Origin: Dioszegia crocea
Lineage: Eukaryota; Basidiomycota; Tremellomycetes; Tremellales; Bulleribasidiaceae
Length of the DNA: 64,000 bases
Direction of reading: 5' to 3'
Assembly (NCBI GenBank): GCA_001600615.1
Contig: BCKK01000002.1
Coordinates: 87,609-151,608 of the forward strand
Both the position numbers and the translations under genes were made by a program. Each line of letters opens with the position of its first letter. Positions within the stretch are counted from its first letter, which is position 1. Of this stretch, positions 42,923 through 56,242 are shown piece after piece. The notes beneath the pieces were generated by a model. That model was not told where the DNA came from and ran no database searches. It was given only the letters and a program-made list of their open reading frames with translations.

Positions 42923-44792
42923 ATTAAGACTGTTTCAAGTCAGCTTCAAAGCTTGTCAACCTAGAGGGGTGGCTGGATCGGAGACTGAAGCCAAGGAAGT
43001 AGCTAGCACATACTGGTATCAAGATGCAAAGGCTTTAACAGCGGGAAGTGTGGAGAAGGGTACGTTCGCTTGGCCTATTGGAGCCGTAGCGTTGCTTGTG
43101 GATCCAGGATGGAGAGCTTGGATACATGGGATGGTAAGATGGAGAGGAGGAGGGAAGGAAGGAAACCTGATGGGCGGAAAGCCTGAAGGGGTGATCGGGG
43201 ATTTGGGAGGTGGTCATTCCGGATGGCTACTAGCTGTGCAGTTCCAGCTCAGCCAGCACAGTCAGGGGCAGGAGGACAGAGTAGACAGATCTCAACGTGG
43301 AGGAAAGAAAGGATCGCAATCAGGATCAGGCAGACGACTCACGGGTTGAAACACGTCTGGAGTGTAGGGGAAAGGAAAGGGACGGCCGTGTGTGTCAGAG
43401 GATGGAAGGTAGAGGTGAAGAGGTAGACAGGTATAGAGAATGGGATGTTGTTGTGTATGTTGAAGATGAAGATGTGATCGTGGCGGAGAGATGGGCGCAG
43501 AGTTGATGAGGGAAAGAAGGGCGTTATTTGATGTGTTTACCGGCGGTAGTTATACCTGTCCCCACGCTGCTTCCCTCCCCGCCCTGTATTTCCGAGGTCC
43601 TTACTCTAGGCCCGAGCTCGGGCCTAATCAGATAAGCACTGACACCTGTTTCCTTCCCTCTTCCTCCTTGACACCCTCTAGACAGTCGCGTCGTTCAACC
43701 TAATGAACTACAGGTCGTGATCGCCGATTTCCCCGAGGCCAAAGGGTGGAACGAGCGAGAAGCAAGGCGTCCGTAACCCCCAGAATCCCATCACAAAGTG
43801 CCGGTTGTGGTAGCCTCGCATCGGGACTCAATTCGAGGGGAGGGAGGAATGTTGATGAAGCAGAGAGGTGAGGCATGGGATTCAGGGTCAACACACACGT
43901 GAGTAAGCCGTCATTGGCTCGTCTGAAGCTAAAATGTGTGTATCCGTGTGTGTCGAGGACGAAAGGGTGGCGGCGAAAACCTTGATGAAGAGGAAAGGGG
44001 CTGCCTTTGAAACAAGAGGTGAGGCAGGGGAGGCTTGATGGATCTGGATCGCGCGTTGATCGGATATTGGCGGATTCATGCTGTCGCCCTACCCCGCTTG
44101 GAGCGGTGCTTTCGGGCTCATATCAGCAAAGGAGGAGCTCGGTTGGTAAGCCATAGATAGGTCCATGGAGAATGTAGAGACTTGAGACATAATCAATGGC
44201 AAAAGGAAACAGATTCCCACTTGCAGATTTGGCCACCTATGCCGCGGGCAACTGCGGCTGAGGTGATAATTCAAGAATGTTACGTGTAGAATCTTACACC
44301 GACCTGTTCGGATGATGCGTGCTGCATCACTGCCACCAGAGCGTGATCAATCTGACTGGTACAAGCAGTGGCCGAGTGATAACATACAGATGCACTCCTC
44401 ATACCCAACGCCAGATCAACAGACTCCGCATTGATACTGGCCGCAAGCTGAACACTTAGTGCAGTAGCACTTGCTCTCAGAAGTCCCGAAGCTCGGCCGT
44501 TGACATGCTCGCTCATGGTCGATACACCACCACACACGTGAGGCCTCGTCTTAGTCTGGGGATGACTTTGAGTGAGCCAATCGAGCACTTCCATCGCGTG
44601 TCATCCATTTCCTCCGCTGTCCAGACGCCTCATCGTACACGTCCGATATCGGAAGCAACGTCGCCAGGGAGTCACAGTGATGCAGTGTATGGCAGAGTAG
44701 GGTAGGATGTCGAAGAGGGCAGATGCATGACAAGAATGTGGAATCGAGCTGTTGGGTATTATACAATGATGATGAAACGATGGATCGGTATG
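42923..44792. other. GATA gene upstream region with leader intron (42930-43013) and upstream ORF
   Basis: On the minus strand, 42930..43013 is a well-formed 84-nt intron (donor GTATGT, branch GCTGAC, acceptor CAG) ending 7 nt before the GATA-gene ATG. The leader exon to its right contains an upstream ORF of 30 codons (43127..43035). The remaining 1.6 kb show no convincing exon on either strand. It is either a long promoter or holds an unrecognised noncoding transcript. The right end is the 3' flank of the uS19m gene. Confidence 0.5.
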
Positions 44793-45188
44793 CTATCTGT
44801 TTTTGGTTTGTCTGCAAGCTGTCAGCTACTTCCTCCCCATAGTATCTTCTGCGACGTCCCAGAGCGTGAAGACTCACCTATAGCTGAACATTGTTCTTGT
44901 GGGCGAAAATTCTCCCAGCTTGTGCCCGACCATCTCCTCCACTATCTGCACTGGCAGGTAGTCTTTTCCATTATGGACCATGAACTTCAATCCGACAAAG
45001 TTGGGGACAACGGTGCATGCGCGTGATTTTGTGTAGATGGGTGCGCCGGATTTGAGGGATTGAGCGAGGGAAGGAAACGCAGTGAAGAATGGACCTGCTT
45101 GTCAGCTCATGCCGGTGCTGCTGGGCATGTATCGCGCGGACTGACCTTTCCAGGTTGAGCGCCGGAGCACAATGCTCGTGGGCCTCAT
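44793..45188 (-). CDS. RSM19: Mitochondrial small ribosomal subunit protein uS19m
   Basis: Three exons (45188..45146, 45097..44878, 44811..44793) encode 93 residues, the size expected for mitochondrial S19. The protein starts [19 protein letters not shown] and continues with [20 protein letters not shown], then [16 protein letters not shown], the most conserved part of the family, where it contacts 16S-type rRNA in the head of the small subunit. The last exon is tiny and gives the typical ending YRQTKNR. The basic N terminus can serve as import signal. The gene is divergent from CCT3. Confidence 0.93.
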
Positions 45189-45593
45189 AGCGTACCGAGA
45201 TGGTCTCGACGGGTAGCGAGCAACAGATAGGATAGGTGTAAGCTTGCAAGGTCAATTCAGCCTGCCCAGCTGCACCTTGCAAGCTTGCATGTTCCTGCAA
45301 GATCTGGCTCTTAAATGTTCCTCCCAGACTGACCTGAGGCGTCCTGAGCTGACCTGAAGGCTGAGGCAGATTCGAGCCGGAGATTTGCGGCAATATAGCA
45401 TCCCCGGTAAAGGGGCATTTCGGATGTATACTTTCTGACGCGCGCGCGCGCTTGAGCTTGGTGCATGCTGGAATTTCTGAACCACCAGTCCAGCTCCTAT
45501 ATCTTCATACCTCGCCTAACTGTAGCTCACTAACAGCTACACACCGCTACATTCTACACAGTCTATCCACTCCTCACTCGCACGCCTGTCAAA
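45189..45593. promoter_or_regulatory. Divergent uS19m / CCT3 promoter with inverted repeat and CG run
   Basis: The 405-bp shared region contains a perfect 13-bp inverted repeat (arms 45240-45252 and 45274-45286) and a (CG)6 run at 45439-45451. No TATA box is obvious on either side. No known factor is assigned to these elements. Confidence 0.55.
45240..45286. repeat. Perfect 13-bp inverted repeat (AAGCTTGCAAGGT / ACCTTGCAAGCTT)
   Basis: The two 13-nt arms are exact reverse complements separated by 21 nt. The left arm is about 50 bp upstream of the uS19m ATG, so it is probably in its core promoter or leader. Each arm contains the short palindromes AAGCTT and TTGCAA. Confidence 0.85.
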
Positions 45594-47624
45594 ATGGCAG
45601 GCAATGTCATGATCATGAGTGGGCTACCTCACTGGAACCTGCACCGGCCTTGAATGATTACTGACTGAGCAGACACTGGGCCTGAAAGGCAGACGGGGCG
45701 GAAGGCACAGACAGCCAACATCATAGCGGCCAAGGTGAGCTCAGCTGGCGCTCTCAAGGCTATATCACAAGCTCACAAGATAGACCGTTGCAGATGTCAT
45801 CCGGACATGTCTCGGGCCCAAGGCCATGTTGAAGATGATCCTAGACCCTATGGGCGGTATCTTGTACGTATGATCACCAAATATCGCTTGGATTCCCCTG
45901 ATAAGCAGATTGACCAACGACGGTCATGCCATTCTCCGAGAAATCGATGTCGCTCACCCCGCTGCCAAATCCATGATTGAGCTCGCACGGACGCAGGACG
46001 AAGAGGTTGGAGATGGAACCACCAGTGTCATCATCCTTGGTAAGCTTTCCTTGATATCTCAGCTGACATGCAGCTGGAGAGATCCTTGCATACTCCCTAC
46101 CCCTCCTCGAACGTAATATCCACCCCGTCGTCATCATCAAAGCTTTCAAATCCGCCCTCAACGATGCCCTTGAGACTATCGCCAAGGTCTCTGTTCCCGT
46201 GGATATCTCTTCCGAAAGCGAGATGCTTGCCCTGATCAAGACATCGATCGGGACAAAGTTCTCCTCGCGGTGGTCGGATCTCATGTGCTCTCTGGCGCTT
46301 CAGGCGGTGCGGACGGTAGCCGAGACGGCCGAAGCGGAGAATGGATTGATTGGCGGTAGCGAAAGTGGAGACGCGTCGGGGTTGAAGGCGCTAAATATCA
46401 AAACGGTTGATATCAAGCGATATGCCCGGGTGGAGAAGGTTCCAGGAGGGGAGATTGAGGATTGCCGAGTGTTGAGCGGAGTCATGGTCAACAAGGATGT
46501 TACGCACCCCAAAATGCGCAGACGGATCGACAACCCCCGAATTGTGCTTCTCGACTGCCCCTTGGAGTACAAGAAGGGAGAGAGTCAGACCAACATTGAG
46601 ATCTCGAAGGAGGAGGATTGGAACCGGGTCTTGCAGATTGAGGAGGAGCAGATCAAGGCGATGTGCGACAAGATCATGGAGTTCAAACCAGATTTGGTCT
46701 TCACCGAGAAGGGAATTTCAGGTACGTCTACAATCTAAACGCCAGCTGACGACAGACCTTGCTCAACATTACTTGCTGAAACAAAACATCACCACCATCC
46801 GCCGAGTCCGTAAATCCGACAACAACCGTATAGCCCGAGCAGTCGGCGCGACTATTGTCAACCGAGTTGAGGACTTGCGCGAGTCTGACGTCGGAACCGA
46901 GTGCGGTAAATTCCACATCGACAAACTTGGCGACGAGTACTTTACATTCCTCGAGGAATGCAAGTCACCCAAGGCTTGTACTATCCTCTTGCGCGGACCG
47001 AGCAAGGACATCCTAAATGAGATTGACCGGAATTTGGCGGACGCCATGTCGGTGGCTAGGAATGTGGTCTTCAACCCAATTTTGGCACCAGGAGGAGGAG
47101 CTACGGAGATGGCAATCAGCGTGGCGCTGAATGAGCGGGCAAAGACGTTGCCGGGTGTGGCTGGTGCGCCGTACAAGGCGATTGCGGATGCGTTGGAGGT
47201 CATCCCCAGGACGTTGATCCAGAACTGCGGTGGAAATGTGATCAGGACCTTGACGGAATTGAGGGTGAGTCTTTTGGTCCTCGTATGCTTGGCCGGAGCT
47301 GATGAAGTAGGCAAAGCACGCAGCCGGAGAGTACCTATATGGTGTAGATGGAGATACCGGAAAGGTCACCAACATGAAGGAGTACGGTCTGCTCGAGTCT
47401 GCCAGTGTCAAGATTCAGACACTCAAGACTGCCATTGAGGTGAGTTTCATGTCGCTCCAGTCTCATAGGACGACAGCTGACATTCACAGTCTGCGACATT
47501 ACTCCTACGCGTGGATGACATAGTCAGCGCCAGGCGACCAGAGGAAGGCGGGGGCGGGGGTGTGCAGACCATGGGTGGAGAAATGCAGGGAGAGGGTGAT
47601 GTGCCTGAAGGTGCTGAACAATAG
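45594..47624 (+). CDS. CCT3: Chaperonin TCP-1/CCT complex gamma subunit
   Basis: Eight exons (45594..45618, 45673..45734, 45784..45863, 45909..46039, 46074..46721, 46756..47264, 47311..47439, 47490..47624) encode 572 residues. All CCT landmarks are present: [16 protein letters not shown] at the N terminus (gamma-type), [31 protein letters not shown], the nucleotide loop [12 protein letters not shown], and [13 protein letters not shown] in the C-terminal equatorial part, followed by [13 protein letters not shown]. The very small first exon and the choice of acceptor at 45783 are set by this homology. CCT folds actin and tubulin in the cytosol. The gene starts from a divergent promoter shared with uS19m. 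Confidence 0.96.
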
Positions 47625-47988
47625 ATGCCGCGTCGAATAATGCATCTAGGAGTAATAAGATGGTTTTGCGCGATGTCTCTTTGCTTGTAATTGCGGTGCT
47701 GGCCTGCTCCGTCTGAGCACCATACCGTAGCGTTTGATGCATGTGGGAAAGCCAGGGGTCGGCCGACCAAAAGTGCCACTTTAAGGGAAATGCACGCACG
47801 GATATCGTTTGAATGCTTACGCAAGAATTTTTGGCGTTGTCCTTTGGACGGGGCAAAAGCACAAGACTGTCAACATCAAACGCTTATACTCTTTACATCT
47901 CTTGCACTTGATCATCTTACCCTTACACCTTGTCGAGCCTCATACTCAGACCTCATCCCCTCCTTCCTAGACCCTCCCAGGTTGAAAA
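47625..47988. other. Intergenic CCT3 - Polo kinase
   Basis: This is the 3' flank of CCT3 and the promoter/leader of the Polo kinase (C/T-rich at 47925-47980). No exon or strong motif was found. Confidence 0.5.
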
Positions 47989-50872
<2,884 letters not shown>

Positions 50873-51270
50873 ATATGAGTGCGTGTTGATGGGAGCAAGC
50901 AGTGGGAAATTAGGGTGAATGTCGTGTTGTTTGGATGAGATTGGACATTAGCATTATATTACACTAGGTTTTGATATGAGACCAGATTTGAATGGTGATG
51001 CGCGATTTCTCAACGCGGTTGCATTGGAAAATCAGCCTTGGGTCTGTCTATTTGACCAATCCACTGGTGCCCATGGCTTGTGTAGCACAGTAGCTACCAA
51101 GTACCATATCCGAGATTCACGCAGAGGGCGGAGACGTGAGGCGAGTACCGGTATCGCGATTGCTAAGCGGCGAAGGGGATGGGATGACTATACGCAAGTG
51201 CATCAGCGCAAGTCTGCGCAGAAACTCGTCTTGCCTAAACTCACATTCTGTTAGAAAGTCCAACACCCCG
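50873..51270. other. Convergent intergenic Polo kinase / HEM4
   Basis: These are 3' regions of two converging genes, A/T-rich at about 50940-50975. No coding exon was seen. Confidence 0.5.
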
Positions 51271-52184
51271 TCATGAGTTCCCTCGCAACGCTTGCACCAA
51301 GCCCTCCGCATTGGGCTCAATCGCCATGGCGTCAACCTGAATATTGCTCTCCTCCAAGAACGCCCTGGTCTTCTCGCCAATCGCTGCAATCTTCACCTGA
51401 CCACCTCCTGCACCTCCGTTCGATTCCATCAGTCCCTTTAGGTATGGTAGTGCGAAGCCAGCAGTTGAGGGCGAGAAGAATGCGAGCCACAGAGGCTGGT
51501 CGGAGGCGCACGAAGCACGTGCCTCTGAAATGATTTTGGTAAGGTCAGGATTGGGCGCCGTGGAGTATACCTGGACCTCATGGACCAGGCAGCCTGACTT
51601 GCGGAGAATAGGTTGTAGATCGTTTGCGGATTTATCGCCGCGAATGAAGAGGTACCGGCGTGATGACGTTTGGTCGGAGCTAGAGGAAGGGAGGCTTTCG
51701 AGCATGCGTTGAGCAAGCTCTAGGGCAGATTTGGCCGTTGTAGCGTCCATGATGTCAGGGAGAAGGTGGTGGGAGATGTCTGAGCCGGCGAGGGCTTCGA
51801 TAGACGTGGTGCCGACAGTGAAGAGGGGGATTTCGGAGAAGCCTGTCTTGCTCAGCCCAGATTGAAATCGGCATCTGCCCATAGCTATAGAGGAGACATA
51901 CCGCTGATCTGGCTATACCGCTGCTTGATACCTTTAACAGCTCTCACCCATCCCTCTGCTCCCCTCTTGCTCGTGATTATCACTCCATCCCATTCGTTTT
52001 CTCCATCCGCAAGCAGACTTTCCAGCTCGGAGGTTTCAAACTCCTCGACCATCGCCGGAATGTATAGCGGTGCAAAGCCAGCCGCCTCAAGCTCAGTGGT
52101 GTATGACTCCCCGGATACCGAGGGAGGGGCCTTGATCAGCCATACTTGGGGCCTTGTAGCCGGTATCGGCGCCGCTGCAGTCAT
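51271..52184 (-). CDS. HEM4: Uroporphyrinogen-III synthase
   Basis: Exons 52184..51902 and 51842..51271 encode 284 residues, a normal length. The enzyme closes hydroxymethylbilane with D-ring inversion to make uroporphyrinogen III in haem synthesis. The family is poorly conserved, but the two-lobe pattern is clear: WDGVIITSKRGAEGWVRAV in the first lobe, FTVGTTSIEAL at the hinge, YLFIRGDKSANDL, LAFFSPSTAGFALPYL, and KIAAIGEKTRAFLEE followed by NAEGLVQAL at the C terminus. The gene is divergent from the NmrA-like gene with about 270 bp between starts. Confidence 0.9.
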
Positions 52185-52453
52185 ATGGGTGGTAGTTCAC
52201 TCTGTAGAGCTGCGCTCTAGGATCAGGATGGGTTCGTCGTTGGTGCCCCGGAACCTTCACCTCCACCTCCGGCAAGTCCGGCCCGGGACCTCCACCTGCT
52301 GGTGCGCTGTGCGCTGCGCCTGCTGTATTCGTCTGCGTCAGCAACTTCTCTATCAATCCAAGTCGCACGCAAACACGAGCAAACCCAATTGATCCCCTTC
52401 GCCATACATACTCCGAACTAACATCCGACCGCGGTAACCTAGAACAGTCAAAG
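52185..52453. promoter_or_regulatory. Bidirectional promoter HEM4 / NmrA-like gene
   Basis: Both genes start from this 269-bp interval. It includes the probable noncoding first exon of the NmrA-like gene at the right end. No TATA box or known haem-regulatory site was recognised. Confidence 0.5.
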
Positions 52454-53774
52454 AGTATGTCAAACCCGGTCACCAGTGTGACAGCTTTCCCGACAGCTAA
52501 CCTTCTCAGTGTCCCAGGACTCCCAGCCAACAGGCAAGACCGTCTTCTTCCTCGGAGCAACAGGTTACATCGTGAGCTGCTCGCGCTGATGCCTCAATAT
52601 CTGTTCTGATGACTCTAGGGCGGAACAGTACTCACCAAGCTACTGGCTCTTCCCACACCTCCGTCAAGCATAACCTGCCTCGTCCGGTCCGCAGAGAAGG
52701 CTGCGCTGTTCGATCAGCTCTCAGTACCCTCCGGAACATCAATCAAGGTCCTGCAGGGGTCTCTGGAGGAGCTTGAGAAGCTGTCTAAGGCCGCAGAGGA
52801 AGCAGCGATCGTCATCAATACTGCCAATGCCGATGATCTCGAGGGTGTCAAGGCGTTGATGGCGGGCATGAAAAAGCGGAAAGAGCGCACTGGTCATAGG
52901 AGCCTGTACATTCACACCAGCGGGACCGGTGTGATGAGTGACAATGCCAAGGGAATGTATCCGAGTGATGTAGTGAGTGGAATCATGACATTCGGAGACT
53001 TCAAGCTGACAATGTCTACAGACATACACCGACCTCAACCCTACTCCCAAAACAAAAGACGCTCCAGCTCTTCTGTCAATGGAGGAGATCCCGTCATCGG
53101 CGCCTCATCGGATCGTTGACATTGCTATCAATGAAGCAGATGCCAAGGGAGATTTCAAAAGCTATATTGTTGTCCCCTCAACTATCTGGGGCCCAGGCAA
53201 GGGGGAGATATTCGATAAGGGCATCTCGAACAGCTTCTCGGTACAAATGCCTGTCTTGTCCAAAATTGGACTGGATAGGGGCGTCGCTGGGATGGTGGGC
53301 AAGGGTATGTACACCGTCACGCGAAGAGTGCCTTGCTGACCTGGTGTAGGCGCCAATATCTGGCCCCATGTCAGCATCGGTGACGTCGGCGACCTTTATG
53401 GCCTGATCTATCAACGGTCGCAGAAGAGCGATATCGGACACGGCAAATCCGGCTTTTACCTCGGTATTGCAGGCGAATATACCCTTCTCGCAGCGGCGCA
53501 GGCTGTCGGTCAAGCGCTAGTGGAGAACAAATTCGGCGACGAGTCTCAACCTACTTCGTTGTCAGAGGAGGAGATCAAGAAGTACTTCAGCGGAAGTTAC
53601 TACTCCGGCAGCAACTCGCGCGGACGGGCGGACAGGAGTAAGAGCATTGGATGGAGGCCCAAGTTCTCCGATGAGAGGGACTTCTTGCGGTCGGTCAGGG
53701 AGGAGACTGTCAGAGTCGAGAAAGTGTACGGCAGAAAGTTTGTTAAAGGGCCTACTACTAGGGATGCCTACTAG
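52454..53774 (+). CDS. NAD(P)-binding Rossmann-fold protein (extended/atypical SDR, NmrA-like)
   Basis: The preferred model has a start codon split by an intron: A at 52454, then TG at 52510, with donor GTATGT, branch GCTAAC and acceptor CAG. Exons then run 52510..52571, 52619..52972, 53022..53304 and 53350..53774, giving 374 residues. The N terminus is a Rossmann dinucleotide motif, VFFLGATGYIGG (about 12-23), completed by splicing. IHTSGTGVM marks the strand with the active-site-like Ser/Thr; the usual Tyr-x3-Lys is not obvious. SYIVVPSTIWGPG and HVSIGDVGDLY are typical of NmrA/epimerase-like proteins. The substrate is unknown. An alternative start at 52457 with a 34-nt intron would add six residues (MSNPVT) upstream. 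Confidence 0.75.
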
Positions 53775-53954
53775 GGCCGGAGTCACGGGAGGTCATTCGA
53801 GGTGCGATGATTGGCAAACGCTTATAGGTAGAGGTAGGAGAGTGTACGTGGCCGGGCGCCAACGTACTGGTATAATGTATAACAGAAGTCCGCCGCCGAC
53901 AATACCCCAGCCCCGGATTGATGAGAGGCGCCTATTGGGAACTCAACACACGAG

Positions 53955-54921
53955 CTACATGATGGCAGCCATCTGACCCTGATTGTACTCCTTGGCGATA
54001 TTGACAAAGACTATGGCCACGATCGACATCAACGCCAGATCCATACCTTTGGGAACACTTAGGTTGTACTATCAATGAGCCTATGCGCCCCTTCAATGAT
54101 GGTCGACTCACCGTCGAATTCATAGCCATAAGGGAAGTCCCCTCTTCCTTCGCAATGGAAGACAGGTACATCCCGTCCAGAGTGATGACCCCGCGACATT
54201 TGCGCCAATTGGCCTCAATCTGCAGCGTTCTGCTCTGCCCAGTTTGATCCGTGAAAGATGCGGCAAGGACCTTGCGATCTGTGGTGTCATTAGGAATTCA
54301 CTCTGGATAGCAGTTTGAATGCTGGTGACTCACGTCTCTTGAACTCCAGGATGGTAGACCCACTCAAGGCCTCCACGTAATATCCTCCCTGCAGGATCAC
54401 ATTGTGTCTGCGGAGGATACAGATTTCCCGTCCATCTGCATCTGTAATGACTACACATGTCAGCAGAGTCAAAGGAACACCAGACTAGAATGCGTGGCAG
54501 ATTTGCTCACCCTTTTCCACCCGCATAGTGGCATCTTTGCCAGTCGCTCGGAACATCAGATCTCCCGTTGTCGCATCCGTGATCGTCCATTTTTTCTGGA
54601 TCAATGTCAGCCCCGAGTTCAACTAAGTCATCGTGCGCTATGACTGACCGTGCTCATCGCCGAGTCGGATCTGACGGCCAACGTGACCGACTTGCCCTGC
54701 ACGATGTACGCGGGGAACAGTCCCACCGGGCCCGGGAGATCAAGCGGAATCAGCGGTGCGGACGCCTTGTCGTCGTCTGAGTCAGACTTCGAGTCTTTGT
54801 CGGTGTCGTCGTCAGCTGAGTACAATGATGGCTGGGTATGTGGCTCGGACCCTGTTGACTGTGACTGCTCCTGAGAAGCATGAGAGGACGAGCGGTGCAG
54901 AAAGTCGTTGAGTTTCCCCAT
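53955..54921 (-). CDS. LURP-one-related (tubby-like) domain protein
   Basis: Five exons (54921..54649, 54595..54511, 54450..54334, 54278..54112, 54068..53955) encode 251 residues. An acidic Ser/Asp linker (about 15-50) precedes a LOR-type beta-barrel domain: LAVRSDSAMST, KKWTITDATTGDLMFRATG, ILRRHNVILQGGYYVEAL and KVLAASFTDQ. It ends with the central hydrophobic helix of the fold, MDLALMSIVAIVFVNIAKEY. LOR proteins resemble tubby and phospholipid scramblases, bind membranes or lipids, and are of unknown function in fungi. The helix could be mistaken for a membrane span, but in this fold it is buried. It converges with the NmrA-like gene (180 bp). Confidence 0.78.
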
Positions 54922-55250
54922 GATCGAGACTCGATGGCTGTTTGGGTGAGGGATTGATAAGTAGCTGTGAATGATTGGCGTGCGCGTCAGATGAATGTAG
55001 TGTCAGTGATGTTATAGAGGTGACGGACATCGGCTGGAACAGTCTTCAAGGTAATGCAAGCCCACCTTGACCAATAGCATAGATGGCACAGCCCCGACTA
55101 GCTGATAGTAGCTTGTCCGCGGAGATCCGCGGCAACCCTTCACGTGCTTCTCAGCTGTGCCTCGGTTAATAAGGTTCCCGGTCCCATCTGCTTCTCTCTA
55201 TATGTGGCGCCGAGCCGCTTCATACACCTACAATATCAGCAACCTACATC
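54922..55250. other. Divergent intergenic LOR gene / MPO1
   Basis: This is a shared upstream region. TCCGCGGAGATCCGCGG (55117-55133) is a GC-rich palindrome-like site built of two CCGCGG/TCCGCGG units, a possible binding site for a zinc-cluster factor. Otherwise nothing was recognised. Confidence 0.4.
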
Positions 55251-56242
55251 ATGTCTAGCCCGTCCGAAATCAAGAGAAACATGGCGGACGCCACGAGCAC
55301 GGCCGTCACTGATGGCAAAGTGCCTCATACCGGCTCCTTGAAGGTTGAGGAGGAGGTATGTCACCGCTGTTTAGGTATCAGCGGGTCTGTATAGCATCTC
55401 ATATGTGTAGCTCGGCTTCTACGCTGCTTATCACTCGAACAAAGTCAATCAAGCGATACATTTCGTTTGTATCCCGATGATCCTTTGGTGAGTCTGAGAT
55501 CCGGTCTACCTGCGGTAGCATCTGACGCTGACTTGCCCGCAGGTCTACTATGATCATGCTCGCTCATGTACCCTTGCCGGGGACAAAGACTGTTCAGCTG
55601 GCTCCGAACCTCGCTATCCGACCAAACGTAACTCTGGCGTTGTACGCGGGCTACCAGATCTACTACTTCCTCCTTGAACCCATTGGCGCCGTACGTTTCG
55701 CACAATGATAACAGGCGGCCTGACCAAGCTGATCATTTAGCTCACTTTCGTGCCTATCGGAACTTTGATGTACCTTACGGCCACATCATTCGCCAACTCG
55801 CCCCCGTCATGGCTACCTCTTCTATTCTACAAAGGGGTGACTCATCCCTCCGCCATGCCCTTCGCTATCGCTTTGAACGTTGCCAGCTGGATTGCTCAAT
55901 TCATTGGCCATGGAGTATTCGAAGGACGAGCTCCGGCGCTCTTCACAAATCTTACGCAGGGTGAGTGTCTACTTCTTCCATTTTCCTCATCAACCCCCGC
56001 TCAACACCGAAGTCATACAATTGCCTTTCAGCTAACTTCTCAGCTCTGGTCCTCGCACCCTTCTTTGTCCACCTCGAGATGCTCTTCACCTTCTTCGACT
56101 GTAGGTGACATCAAGACGCTCAATGTAGCTACGCAATGAGCAGAGGCTGACGCTGGTAGACAAGCCCGAACTGCACAAGAAGATGATCAATGCTGCTGGA
56201 AAGCGCATCAGAGACATGAACCGAGCGGCCAAGATGAAGTGA
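55251..56242 (+). CDS. MPO1: Mpo1-like 2-hydroxy fatty acid dioxygenase (DUF962)
   Basis: Six exons (55251..55355, 55411..55487, 55543..55690, 55741..55960, 56044..56100, 56160..56242) encode 229 residues. The N-terminal motif LGFYAAYHSNKVNQAIHFV and the later QFIGHGVFEGRAPAL carry the invariant histidines (HSNKVNQAIH and IGHGVFE) that bind iron in the Mpo1 family. Several hydrophobic segments indicate a multi-pass ER membrane protein, and the end is basic (KRIRDMNRAAKMK). Yeast Mpo1 removes one carbon from 2-hydroxy fatty acids from phytosphingosine breakdown (alpha-oxidation). The first about 35 residues are not conserved. All junctions keep frame. Confidence 0.9.

Noticed and set aside
42717..43349. 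Plus-strand open frame of about 210 codons antisense to the GATA gene start
   Set aside because: It overlaps the well-supported zinc-finger exon on the other strand and shows no recognisable domain.
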